DNA from: CAZNLL01 sp964573885
GTDB lineage: Bacteria > Desulfobacterota > DSM-4660 > Desulfatiglandales > Desulfatiglandaceae
Assembly (NCBI GenBank): GCA_964573885.1
Contig: CAZNLL010000018.1
Span: forward strand, 1 to 42,373
DNA length: 42,373 nucleotides
Direction of reading: 5' to 3'
The position numbers were made by a program, and so were the translations under genes. How positions within the stretch are numbered: position 1 is the first letter of the stretch; every line of letters begins with the position of its first letter. The notes below the pieces were generated by a model. The model was not told where the DNA came from. It saw nothing but the letters and a program-made list of their open reading frames with translations, and searched no databases. This document shows, piece by piece, positions 24,751-33,344 of the stretch.

Positions 24751-25965
24751 TTAATACTGCTCCTTGGACTCCAGCCCCTCCAGCACCCGGTCAAGGGCGC
24801 TCACCAGGGCATCTATTTCTTGTTTGCCGATAATCAAAGGGGGAACGAAACGGAGAATTTTCTCCTGGGCGCAGTTAATGAGGAAACCCTCTTTCATGCA
24901 GGCCTCGACCACCGCAGCGCCGGGCCGGTCCAGCTCTATACCCAGCAGGAGCCCCAGGCCCCGCACGCCCTGGATACAGTCCCTCCGGCGGGAAAGCGCC
25001 TCAAGGCTTGACTTGAAATAATTCCCCATTTCACGGCAGTTTTCCAGCCACCCATCCTCCAGGATGCTCCTGAGCACGGCCAGGGAACCGGCCGTGACCA
25101 AGGGGGTTCCGCCAAAGGTGGTGGCGTGGCTCCCCGGGCCGAAGGCATGAGCCAAGGCCTCCACCGAAAGCATGGCACCAATAGGGAGTCCATTCCCCAG
25201 GGCCTTGGCCAAGGTCATGATGTCCGGTGTGACACCATAATGCTCATGGCAGAAAAGCCTGCCCGTCCTTCCCATACCGGTCTGAACCTCGTCAAAGATG
25301 AGGAGGGCCTCTTTTTCCTGACACAAGGCCTTCACCCCTTTCAGGTATGAGGCATCCGGGCACACCACCCCTCCCTCCCCCTGTATAGGTTCAAGGATCA
25401 CCGCGCTCACCGATTCGTCCATGGCCTTGTCGAGTTCGCCCAGGTGGTTGAAGGGGACGAACCGGAAACCCGCCAGCAGGGGATCATATCCCCTTTGGAT
25501 TTTGGCCTGCCCCGTAGCCGAAAGGGTGGCCATGGTCCGGCCGTGAAAGGAGTTGGCCATGGAGACGATGGTCTGTTTTCTTTTGCCGAACTTCTCATGA
25601 GCAAAGCGGCGGGCGAGTTTAATGGCCGCCTCGTTGGCTTCGGCCCCGCTGTTACAGAAGAATACCCGATCCGCGAAGGAATGCTCCACCAGAAGCCGCG
25701 CCAGATCTGTCTGGGGCACAGTATAGTAAAGGTTTGAGACGTGGACAAGCCTCCTGGATTGCTCTTCCAGTGCCCGGCTCACAACCGGAGAACTGTGCCC
25801 CAGGGCACATACGGCAATACCGCCTACAAAATCCAAGTACTCCTTGCCTTCCTCATCCCAAACCCGGCACCCCTCACCTCTCACCAGGGTTATGGGAAAG
25901 CGGCTGTAAGTCTGGAACATATATTTGTCCGCCAGATCCTTGGTCTTCACCATGCTTTCATTCAT
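24751..25965 (-). CDS. argD: Acetylornithine aminotransferase
   Basis: A 404-residue class III aminotransferase. NSGAEANEAAIKLAR, FHGRTMATLSATGQ, IFDEVQTGMGRTG and the PLP Lys in MTLAKALGNGLPIGA are all present. It makes N-acetylornithine and may also act as succinyldiaminopimelate aminotransferase in other species, which is not needed here given DapL. A GGGAG lies before the ATG. The 115 bases between argB and argD hold no gene. Confidence 0.93.
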   Translation of the reverse strand: MNESMVKTKDLADKYMFQTYSRFPITLVRGEGCRVWDEEGKEYLDFVGGIAVCALGHSSPVVSRALEEQSRRLVHVSNLYYTVPQTDLARLLVEHSFADRVFFCNSGAEANEAAIKLARRFAHEKFGKRKQTIVSMANSFHGRTMATLSATGQAKIQRGYDPLLAGFRFVPFNHLGELDKAMDESVSAVILEPIQGEGGVVCPDASYLKGVKALCQEKEALLIFDEVQTGMGRTGRLFCHEHYGVTPDIMTLAKALGNGLPIGAMLSVEALAHAFGPGSHATTFGGTPLVTAGSLAVLRSILEDGWLENCREMGNYFKSSLEALSRRRDCIQGVRGLGLLLGIELDRPGAAVVEACMKEGFLINCAQEKILRFVPPLIIGKQEIDALVSALDRVLEGLESKEQY

Positions 25966-26080
25966 GTTCTCTTCGCTCCCTGTCCTATGCCTGTAAAACG
26001 GACCACCGCCCCTTAAAGGGCCACTCGGTTCTCTATGGGGGCTTCACCCGCTCGTGCCCGGGTTGGATTGGTGGACCGGC

Positions 26081-26962
26081 CTAGTGCACGATCTCGGTAC
26101 CGATGCCTCCCCTGGTGAATATTTCCAACAATATGGCGTGCTCTTCTCTGCCGTCGATCACATGCGCCTTGTTGACACCACCCTTCAGGGCGTCCACACA
26201 ACAGGTCACTTTGGGTATCATCCCGCCTTTAATAATACCGCTTCCTATAAGCTCAGCCACTTCTCCGAGTTTCAGGCTTGAAATCAGCCGGCCTTCCCTG
26301 TCCAGGACCCCCTTTGTATCGGTGAGGAGAATCAGCTTCCTGGCCTTGAGAGAAGCGGCAATATGGCCGGCCACAAGGTCCGCGTTGATGTTGTAAGTCT
26401 CGCCCTCTCCGCCTGCGCCCACCGGTGCGATCACCGGAATGAATCCACTTTCAATGAGACTCAATAACACCCTGTCGTCTACGGAGACGATTTCCCCTAC
26501 CATGCCTATATCGATGATCTCGGGGGGCTCATCATCTCCTCGACTTTTCAGGTATTTCATCTTCCTGGCCGTAATAAGCCCCCCGTCCTTGCCGGAAAGG
26601 CCTACAGCCCGGCCCCCGTTGCCGTTAATGAGGTTCACAATCTCCTTGTTTACCTTCCCCACAAGCACCATCTCCACCACATCCATGGTCTGGCTGTCGG
26701 TGACCCGCAAGCCGTCAACAAATTCCGATTCGATGGAGAGTCGTTTCAAAAGATCCCCAATCTGCGGGCCGCCGCCGTGGACCACAATGGGATTTATGCC
26801 CACATATTTCATGAGTATGATATCCAGGGCAAAATCCTGCTTGAGTTTCTCGTCCACCATGGCATGGCCCCCGTACTTTACAACAATGGTGGCCCCGTTA
26901 AAACGCTGAATGTAAGGCAAGGCCTCGATCAGGATCTTGGCCCGGTCTGTCTGGGTAATCAT
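26081..26962 (-). CDS. argB: Acetylglutamate kinase
   Basis: A 293-residue amino-acid kinase. VVKYGGHAM near residue 28, VVHGGGPQIG, NGNGGRAVGLSGKDGGL and the C-terminal KGGMIPKV are diagnostic. The N-terminal helix before the kinase core (about 22 residues) is the type found in arginine-inhibited hexameric enzymes, suggesting feedback regulation. The start overlaps the hslU stop by 4 bases (ATGA). Confidence 0.95.
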   Translation of the reverse strand: MITQTDRAKILIEALPYIQRFNGATIVVKYGGHAMVDEKLKQDFALDIILMKYVGINPIVVHGGGPQIGDLLKRLSIESEFVDGLRVTDSQTMDVVEMVLVGKVNKEIVNLINGNGGRAVGLSGKDGGLITARKMKYLKSRGDDEPPEIIDIGMVGEIVSVDDRVLLSLIESGFIPVIAPVGAGGEGETYNINADLVAGHIAASLKARKLILLTDTKGVLDREGRLISSLKLGEVAELIGSGIIKGGMIPKVTCCVDALKGGVNKAHVIDGREEHAILLEIFTRGGIGTEIVH

Positions 26963-28365
26963 AGGATATACCTGCTCAGGTTCTCATCATCGAGGATCTC
27001 TTCTAATTTCTCTGCCACGTAGGCCTTGGTGATGACCACCGCCTTTTCCTCCGTATCAGGGGCGTCAAAAGAAATCTGGTCCAGCAGTTTTTCCATCACC
27101 GTATGAAGTCGCCGGGCACCGATGTTTTCCATCCGTTCATTTCCCTTGCTGGCCATGTTGGCGATCTCCCTCACGGCGTCATCTTCAAAAACCAGTTCAA
27201 TCCCTTCTGTAGCCAGGAGGGCCTCATACTGGGTGATCAGCGCGTTTTTAGGCTCCTTCAATATCCGGATAAAATCCTCGGTGGAAAGGGAATCCAGTTC
27301 CACCCGGATGGGAAACCTTCCCTGGAGTTCAGGGAGAAGATCGGAAGGTTTGCTGACATTAAAGGCCCCGGCTGCGATGAAAAGGATGTGATCCGTTTTG
27401 ACCATCCCGTATTTTGTGGTGACCGTTGATCCCTCCACGATGGGCAGGAGATCCCTCTGGACCCCCTCTCTGGACACATCCGGGCCGTAAGAGGAATCAG
27501 CACCCGCCACCTTGTCCAGTTCATCAAGGAAGATGATACCATTTTGTTCTGTCATGCGGACGGCATGTTCCACCACCTTGTCCATATCGATCAGCTTCTG
27601 CGCCTCTTCCTGAAAGAGGATTTCCATGGCCTCAGGGACCTTGACGCGTCTCTTTTTCTTCTTGGCCGGGAAGATGTTGCCAAAGACCTCTTTTATATTG
27701 AACTCCATCTCCTCGAGGCCCGCACTGGAAAAAATCTCTACCATAGGCGTGCCGCTGTCGCTGACCTCCAGTTCCACATAACGCTCGTCCAGCTTACCCC
27801 CCCTGAGGAGGCGTCTCAATTTTTCCCGGGTGGAAGGACTTTCGCCGCCATCAGATCGAACCACCTCAAGGACCCGCTCTCTGTCTCCTTCTTCTTCTCC
27901 CTGGACTTCCTCCCGCTTCTTTGGGAGGAGAAGGTCGAGCATGCGTTCTTCCCCCAGCTCGCGGGCCCGGGGTTTGACCCGTTCCTCTTCTTCCTTCTTG
28001 GCCATGCTCACAGCCAACTCGGTCAGGTCCCTGATCATGGACTCCACGTCCCGTCCCACGTATCCCACCTCGGTAAACTTGGTGGCCTCCACTTTCAGGA
28101 AAGGGGATTTGGCCAGTCGGGCTAAACGTCTGGCGATTTCAGTTTTTCCCACACCGGTGGGCCCGATCATAATGATATTTTTGGGGGCGATTTCATCCCT
28201 GAGATCGGGCGGGACCTGCTGCCGGCGCCACCTGTTTCTCAGGGCAATGGCAACCGATCTCTTGGCCTGGTCCTGACCGATAATATACTTGTCCAGTTCC
28301 GAGACGATCTCTCTGGGTGTCAAAACTTTCATGAATTGATCTTGTACTGTCTCTTCTTCTTTCAT
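26959..28365 (-). CDS. hslU: HslU (ClpY) ATPase subunit of the HslUV protease
   Basis: A 468-residue AAA+ unfoldase. LTPREIVSELDKYIIGQDQAKRSV opens the fold, Walker A is GPTGVGKTE, the pore motif is VGYVGRDVES, Walker B is IIFLDELDKV, and the C-terminus ends LSRYIL, the tail that inserts into HslV. The charged I-domain lies between about 115 and 240. The ATG at 28365 is used; one at 28332 (MKVLTPREIV) matches many family starts and is an alternative. Confidence 0.95.
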   Translation of the reverse strand: MKEEETVQDQFMKVLTPREIVSELDKYIIGQDQAKRSVAIALRNRWRRQQVPPDLRDEIAPKNIIMIGPTGVGKTEIARRLARLAKSPFLKVEATKFTEVGYVGRDVESMIRDLTELAVSMAKKEEEERVKPRARELGEERMLDLLLPKKREEVQGEEEGDRERVLEVVRSDGGESPSTREKLRRLLRGGKLDERYVELEVSDSGTPMVEIFSSAGLEEMEFNIKEVFGNIFPAKKKKRRVKVPEAMEILFQEEAQKLIDMDKVVEHAVRMTEQNGIIFLDELDKVAGADSSYGPDVSREGVQRDLLPIVEGSTVTTKYGMVKTDHILFIAAGAFNVSKPSDLLPELQGRFPIRVELDSLSTEDFIRILKEPKNALITQYEALLATEGIELVFEDDAVREIANMASKGNERMENIGARRLHTVMEKLLDQISFDAPDTEEKAVVITKAYVAEKLEEILDDENLSRYIL

Positions 28366-28456
28366 GGCATCTTCCAAGTCCTCGGTCTTTCAGGGATCGA
28401 CTCCTCTGGAGCCTTCTGTGCATGCCCGCAAAATATACCTCCGGGCCCCTGCCGAA

Positions 28457-29026
28457 CTAGGCCTCAGAGCCGAGTTCATGGATCACCACCTCTTCGTTGG
28501 TGTACACACAGATAGAAGCGGCGATCTTCATGGCCTCCCTGGCGATGGCGACAGCATCCAGCGGCGAATGCCCGACCAGGGCCCTGGCCGCGGCCAGGGC
28601 GTACGCCCCTCCAGAACCAATGGCGGCCACAGACTCATCCGGTTCGATCACATCCCCGGTGCCTGAAATGATAAGCATGTGTTCTTCATCCATGGCAAGG
28701 AGGAGGGCCTCCAGCCGTCTTAGGATCTTATCCGTTCTCCAATCTTTTGCCAGCTCGACAGCGGCCCTCACGAGATTTCCGTTATAGGTCTCCAGCTTTC
28801 CTTCCAGTCGTTCGTAGAGATTAAAGGCGTCGGCCGCAGATCCGGCAAAACCTACAAGGACCTTATCCTTATACATATAGCGAACCTTGGTGGCCTTATG
28901 CTTCATGACCGTCTCACCCAGGCTGACCTGGCCGTCCCCGGCCATCACGGATTTGCCGTTCTTCCTCACGGCCAGGATAGTTGTGGCCCTTATCCGCAAC
29001 AATTGCCCCTTGTCTGTATTGCTCAT
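28457..29026 (-). CDS. hslV: HslV (ClpQ) peptidase subunit of the HslUV protease
   Basis: A 189-residue Ntn-hydrolase. The catalytic Thr would be Thr15 in ATTILAVRKNGKSVMAGDGQVS, exposed after removal of a propeptide of 14 residues if the ATG at 29026 is used. Most HslV propeptides are shorter; a TTG at Leu10 with AAGGGG before it would give a five-residue one. The GSGG motif and conserved Lys in MKHKATKVR are present. It ends 92 bases before hslU. Confidence 0.94.
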   Translation of the reverse strand: MSNTDKGQLLRIRATTILAVRKNGKSVMAGDGQVSLGETVMKHKATKVRYMYKDKVLVGFAGSAADAFNLYERLEGKLETYNGNLVRAAVELAKDWRTDKILRRLEALLLAMDEEHMLIISGTGDVIEPDESVAAIGSGGAYALAAARALVGHSPLDAVAIAREAMKIAASICVYTNEEVVIHELGSEA

Positions 29027-29042
29027 GCCCTGTTTCCCCCTG

Positions 29043-29966
29043 TCAATCTCTGCTTCTCGGGTGGGCCTTGTCGTAAACCTCCATGAGCCTGGCCAGGCTG
29101 ACATGGGTATAGCGCTGGGTGGTCGAGAGGCTCGCATGGCCCAAGAGCTCCTGGACGGATCGGAGATCGGCCCCTCCATCCAGAAGATGGGTGGCGAAGC
29201 TATGCCTCATGGAATGAGGGCTGATCTCAGGGGCCAACCCGCCCTCTTTTACGTACCGTTTGACCACCCTCTGGATACTCCGAACAGAGAGACGGCCTCC
29301 GCGGGAATTGATAAACAGGGGGGCCTCCCGGTCCTCCCCTGTATCCTTCTTTCTCAAGTGCCTGGTGGCTTCAAGGTAATCCCTGAGGGCACTGAGGGCG
29401 TATCGGCCGATGGGAACGATTCTTTCCTTTTTGCCCTTGCCTAAAACCCTGACCAGCCTCTCCTCAGCATCCACGTTCGACAAATTTAAAGAGGCCAGCT
29501 CGCTGGCCCGGAGACCGCAGGAATAGAGGACTTCGAGGATGGCCTGATCTCTTAGTCCCAGCGGTTTCTCTTTGTCGGGTCTCTCCAAAAGCCTGAAGAC
29601 ATCATCCACCGGGAGATAAACTGGAATGGTCTTTTCAAGCCTGGGCCTGGTCGTCTCTGCCGCCGGGTTTGTCCTGATAAAGCCCTGCCTCTCAAGAAAC
29701 AAAAAAAGTGAACGCACCGCAGAAAGCTTGCGGGAGATGGTGGATCGCCGCAGCCGGCCGTGGAGGGTCGCCATATACTCCCGCATGAGCAAAGTGTCAA
29801 CGGCCTCCAATTCAATATCTCCACCCTGGCCCCCGGCAGTTCTTTCCTCCAGAAACCCGGCAAATTGCATCAAGTCGGTATGGTAGCTCCGAATGGTATG
29901 TTGGGAATACCCCTTTTGCTCCTTGAGGTACGTCATGAACCGTTCTATAAGGTCATTCAGCAGCAA
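29043..29966 (-). CDS. xerC: Tyrosine recombinase XerC
   Basis: A 307-residue site-specific recombinase. The catalytic set is complete: R153 in GLRASE, K177 in LGKGKKER, H251 and R254 in HSMRHSF, H277 in LGHASLSTTQ and nucleophile Y286 in RYTH. The SAM-like N-terminal domain (1-105) binds DNA. It resolves chromosome dimers at dif with XerD. Linkage to hslVU is the common chromosomal arrangement, so it is housekeeping and not the missing integrase of the tRNA-Cys island. It is the first gene of the minus-strand cluster. Confidence 0.92.
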   Translation of the reverse strand: MLLNDLIERFMTYLKEQKGYSQHTIRSYHTDLMQFAGFLEERTAGGQGGDIELEAVDTLLMREYMATLHGRLRRSTISRKLSAVRSLFLFLERQGFIRTNPAAETTRPRLEKTIPVYLPVDDVFRLLERPDKEKPLGLRDQAILEVLYSCGLRASELASLNLSNVDAEERLVRVLGKGKKERIVPIGRYALSALRDYLEATRHLRKKDTGEDREAPLFINSRGGRLSVRSIQRVVKRYVKEGGLAPEISPHSMRHSFATHLLDGGADLRSVQELLGHASLSTTQRYTHVSLARLMEVYDKAHPRSRD

Positions 29967-30474
29967 GGCAAGACCCCATATCCGTTCCGCTCAGTTGCCC
30001 GAGATGGCACGATACAAAAAATTTCAGTTTATCATCTAAATCCCAATTGGCAATTAAAAAATACCCCGGCCTATTCTTGGCTTGACTTTGATTTAATCTT
30101 TGAGGTAGTTTTTAGAATTCAGTCGTCTGTAACACTTTAGGTGTTTGCAGTGCTTGTGAGGATCATGACCTCCTTTCTTTTGTTCCGAGGCGGTCAGAGC
30201 ATGCTTTCTTCCAAGGCCATGGCCCAGGTCCTTCCATGGCTGACTAAAACCCGGCCCGTTGCGGGCCCGTTCTTTATCGATGACTCGGGAATGCACCTTG
30301 GAGGCCCCCTATAAGGCCTTTTCTCCCTCTTCTCCCAGTGAGTCAAGCATGCCAGCCATGCCCAAGCCTTTCTCCAGAACAAACCCGGGGAGGGCTTGAA
30401 AAATTCCCCTTGTCGGCTGCAGGGGGAATCATGAGGGGACCTAATTCCAGATGGATCATGAAAGGGTTTTGCGT
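29967..30474. other. Intergenic region between divergent xerC and EF-G-like operons
   Basis: About 500 bases without a supported gene. It holds a weak candidate promoter for the xerC cluster (30026-30053), a possible plus-strand TTGACT box near 30080, a GC hairpin GGCCCG-TTG-CGGGCC near 30251, and a leader hairpin ATTCCCC/GGGGAAT (30403-30429) before the EF-G-like gene. A plus-strand leader of this length may carry regulation, but I see no known riboswitch. Confidence 0.4.
30026..30053 (-). promoter_or_regulatory. Candidate promoter of the xerC-hslVU-arg-dap cluster
   Basis: On the minus strand TTGCCA (complement of 30048-30053), a 16-base spacer and TAAACT (complement of 30026-30031), about 60 bases before the xerC start. 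Confidence 0.35.
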
Positions 30475-32553
30475 ATGGAAAAAAAAGTGGAAGATTTGAG
30501 AAATGTGGCCCTGATCGCCCACGTAGGCTCGGGTAAAACATCCCTGGCAGAGGCCATGCTCTTCGACGGCGGCTCCACCACCAGGCTGGGCAGAGTAGAC
30601 GACGGCACATCTAATCTGGATTTTGAACCAGAGGAAAAAAGGCGAAGAATCACCATCAGCACCGCCTTTCACCATTGCAACTGGAAGAAACATGTCATCA
30701 ATATTATCGACACCCCTGGGGACGACAACTTCCTCTCAGATGCCAAGCTTTGTCTCCAGGCAGCCGAAGCGGTTGTGGTGGTGATTGACGCTACGGCGGG
30801 GGTGAAAGTGGGGACTGAAAAGGTGTGGTCCTTTGCCCAAGAATTGGAGATGCCCAAGATCATCTTTATTAATAAACTGGACCGGGAGCGGTCCGATTTC
30901 CTTAAGGTGATTGAGGATGCGGCCCAGACCCTGGAGATCAAAGCCACCCCCGTGTTTCTTCCCATAGGAGAAGAGGACAAGTTTGAAGGCCTGGTAGACC
31001 TGATACGGCTCAAGGCCTACATTTACAAGAAAGACGGGACAGGGAAATTTGAGACCAAAGAGATGCCTGCGGACATGGAAGGGATGGTCAGGGAATGGCG
31101 TGAAAAGATCATTGAGAACATTGTAGAGGTTGATGACGACCTCATGGAAAAGTACCTGGAAGGAGAAGACCTCTCCGACCAGGACATCGAGGGCACCCTC
31201 TATCGGGGCATCAAGTCAGGGACACTGGTACCCATGGTTTGCGGCTCCGCCACCCTCAATATGGGTGTCCCCCAGCTGATGGATCTCATTGTGGAGGCCT
31301 TCCCTTCCCCCCTTGACAGGCCGGCGATGAAGGGGAAAAAGCCCGAAAGTGAAGAGGTGCTGGAGATACCTCCCGCAGAGGATGCCCCCGTCTCCGCCTT
31401 GGTCTTTAAGACCATGGCAGACCCTTTTGCGGGGAAGCTGTCCCTGCTACGGGTCTTTTCAGGGACCATGGAGGCGGACTCCACCGTACACAATGCCAAT
31501 AAAGATACAAAGGAGAAGTTCGGTCAGCTCTCCCTCATGGAGGGGAAGAAACAACAACCCATTGACTCGGCCGGCCCCGGGGATATTGTGGCCATTTCAA
31601 AGCTCAAAGAAACCGCCACGGGTGATACCCTTTGCTCGGCCAGCGACCCCATCATTTACGAGCATGCAGAGCCCCTCCCTGCCGTTCTCTCTTACGCCAT
31701 CGAGGCCAAGGTCAAAGGCAGTGAAGACAAGGTCTTTGCATCCCTGGCCAAGCTCCTCGAAGAGGATCCCACCCTTAGGCTCGAAAGGGATCAGACCACT
31801 TCAGACATCCTCCTCTCCGGCACAGGTCAGATCCACCTTGAGACCACATGCGAGAAGCTTCAGCGCAAATTCGGGGTTGAGGTTAATCTCAACCCTGTGA
31901 AGGTACCTTACAGGGAAACCATCAAGAAGCCGGTTAAGGGGATCATTTATCGACACAAGAAACAGTCGGGAGGAAGAGGCCAGTTTGCGGAAGTCCACTT
32001 TGACGTCACCCCCCTGGAAACAGATTCGGGATTTGAATTCCAGGAGGATCTCACGGGCATGAATGTGCCACGAAGCTTTGTCCCCGCCGTTGAAAAAGGC
32101 CTTAATGAGGCACTCCAAAGCGGCATCCTCGGGGGCTATCCCGTGGTTGACCTGAAGGTGCGATTTTATGACGGCAAATCCCATGATGTGGATTCGTCGG
32201 AAATGGCCTTCAAGATAGCAGCAAGCATGTGTCTAAAAAAGGCCCTTCAGGAGGCGAACCCCACCCTTCTCGAACCCGTGATGGAAATGGAAATCACCGT
32301 GCCGGAGGATGTGATGGGAGATGTGATGGGGGACCTAAACGGGCGCAGGGGAAGGGTGCTGGGCGTGGAAAGCAAGGGCAAAAACCAGGTTATCAAGGCC
32401 CAGGCACCCTTGGCGGAAGTGCTTCAATACGCCCTTGACCTCAACTCCATGACAGCAGGCAGGGGCTCCTTTACCATGCACCACTCCCATTATGAGGAGG
32501 TCCCGGCTCAGCTGGCGGACAAGGTGATCGCCGCGGCCAAAGAACAGGAATAA
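30475..32553 (+). CDS. Elongation factor G-like GTPase (FusA2 type)
   Basis: A 692-residue five-domain translational GTPase, with the start at the ATG preceded by AAAGGG; 30451 is an alternative. The P-loop is AHVGSGKTSL and G4 is NKLDRERSDF. Switch I reads EEKRRRITIS where EF-G has RGITI, and switch II reads DTPGDDNF where EF-G has DTPGHVDF, so the catalytic His is Asp. Domain IV (SGGRGQFAEVHFDV) and domain V (MEITVPEDVMGDVMGDLNGRRG) are complete. This matches the EF-G2-like group in Desulfobacterota that accompanies a canonical EF-G elsewhere. Its role is not established, possibly specialised translocation or ribosome recycling. Confidence 0.85.
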   Translation: MEKKVEDLRNVALIAHVGSGKTSLAEAMLFDGGSTTRLGRVDDGTSNLDFEPEEKRRRITISTAFHHCNWKKHVINIIDTPGDDNFLSDAKLCLQAAEAVVVVIDATAGVKVGTEKVWSFAQELEMPKIIFINKLDRERSDFLKVIEDAAQTLEIKATPVFLPIGEEDKFEGLVDLIRLKAYIYKKDGTGKFETKEMPADMEGMVREWREKIIENIVEVDDDLMEKYLEGEDLSDQDIEGTLYRGIKSGTLVPMVCGSATLNMGVPQLMDLIVEAFPSPLDRPAMKGKKPESEEVLEIPPAEDAPVSALVFKTMADPFAGKLSLLRVFSGTMEADSTVHNANKDTKEKFGQLSLMEGKKQQPIDSAGPGDIVAISKLKETATGDTLCSASDPIIYEHAEPLPAVLSYAIEAKVKGSEDKVFASLAKLLEEDPTLRLERDQTTSDILLSGTGQIHLETTCEKLQRKFGVEVNLNPVKVPYRETIKKPVKGIIYRHKKQSGGRGQFAEVHFDVTPLETDSGFEFQEDLTGMNVPRSFVPAVEKGLNEALQSGILGGYPVVDLKVRFYDGKSHDVDSSEMAFKIAASMCLKKALQEANPTLLEPVMEMEITVPEDVMGDVMGDLNGRRGRVLGVESKGKNQVIKAQAPLAEVLQYALDLNSMTAGRGSFTMHHSHYEEVPAQLADKVIAAAKEQE

Positions 32554-32597
32554 ATGCCACAACCCTTGCGGTATGGAATATACGTCTATATTGTGAA

Positions 32598-33131
32598 ATG
32601 TCTTCCCAGGCCCAGGACTCCGTGGTCAAGCCGGTCAAAACCGGCATACTGACGATCAGTGACAAGGGATATAGGAGAGAGAGGCGGGATGAAAGCGGTC
32701 CTGTCATCGCCGGTCTCCTTGAATCCCATGGCCTCCTTTTGCTGAAAAGAGAGATTGTTCCGGACCAACTGGCGCGTATCGTGGACACCCTTGTCACCTG
32801 GGTGGACAGGGAAGGGCTTCAACTTATCGTCACCTCCGGGGGTACAGGCCTGAGCCCCACGGATGTCACCCCCCAGGCCATGAAAAAGGTCATCGACTAT
32901 GAGGTCCCTGGCATGGCGGAGGCCATGCGCGCCGCCAGTTTAAAAAAGACCCCTCATGCCATGCTCTCCCGGGCCATGGTAGGTGTCCGCAAAGGCTCTC
33001 TTATCATTAATCTTCCTGGCAGCCCGGCCGGTTCGAGGGAGAACTTGAGCGTCCTCCTGCCTGCACTGGATCACGCCCTTCAAAAACTCGGGGGCGACCC
33101 CTCCGAGTGTGCACCACCACAAGTCTTTTAA
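32598..33131 (+). CDS. Molybdenum cofactor protein MogA/MoaB family
   Basis: A 177-residue molybdopterin-binding domain protein. ILTISDKGYRRERRDESGP, the signature TSGGTGLSPTDVTPQA, PGMAEAMRA, the Ser-Arg-Ala element, and INLPGSPAG follow in order. MogA adenylylates molybdopterin before metal insertion; MoaB may do the same in some anaerobes. MogA versus MoaB cannot be settled here. It follows the EF-G-like gene by 44 bases, with a weak ribosome site. Confidence 0.88.
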   Translation: MSSQAQDSVVKPVKTGILTISDKGYRRERRDESGPVIAGLLESHGLLLLKREIVPDQLARIVDTLVTWVDREGLQLIVTSGGTGLSPTDVTPQAMKKVIDYEVPGMAEAMRAASLKKTPHAMLSRAMVGVRKGSLIINLPGSPAGSRENLSVLLPALDHALQKLGGDPSECAPPQVF

Positions 33132-33136
33132 ATTTA

Positions 33137-33179
33137 TTGTATTTATTCATACAACTGAGAACATTTGTTCGGAAACAAA
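33137..33179. promoter_or_regulatory. Cluster of overlapping inverted repeats before the dehydratase gene
   Basis: Three inverted repeats lie in 43 AT-rich bases: TTGTAT/ATACAA (33137-33154, 6-base spacer), GAACA/TGTTC (33159-33170, 2-base spacer) and TTTGTT/AACAAA (33164-33179, 4-base spacer). They sit about 165-210 bases before the start codon and are candidate operators. Confidence 0.4.
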
Positions 33180-33344
33180 CCGATTGATCTATCATCCTAG
33201 CCTGTGATAAATAGACGAGAAGTCATTCGTTCTTTTAAGAATTGTCCCCATCCCTATCCATTCCAGTCCTGCTCCAGGGGCGACTGCCTGGGTATAAAAA
33301 GGTGGGAAGACACCCCCTGCAGCCGGGAAGAAAGGAGTGTTACC

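Noticed and set aside
29043..29966. XerC as the integrase of the tRNA-Cys island
   Set aside because: It lies 16 kb away in the conserved xerC-hslVU arrangement and has XerC spacing of catalytic residues.
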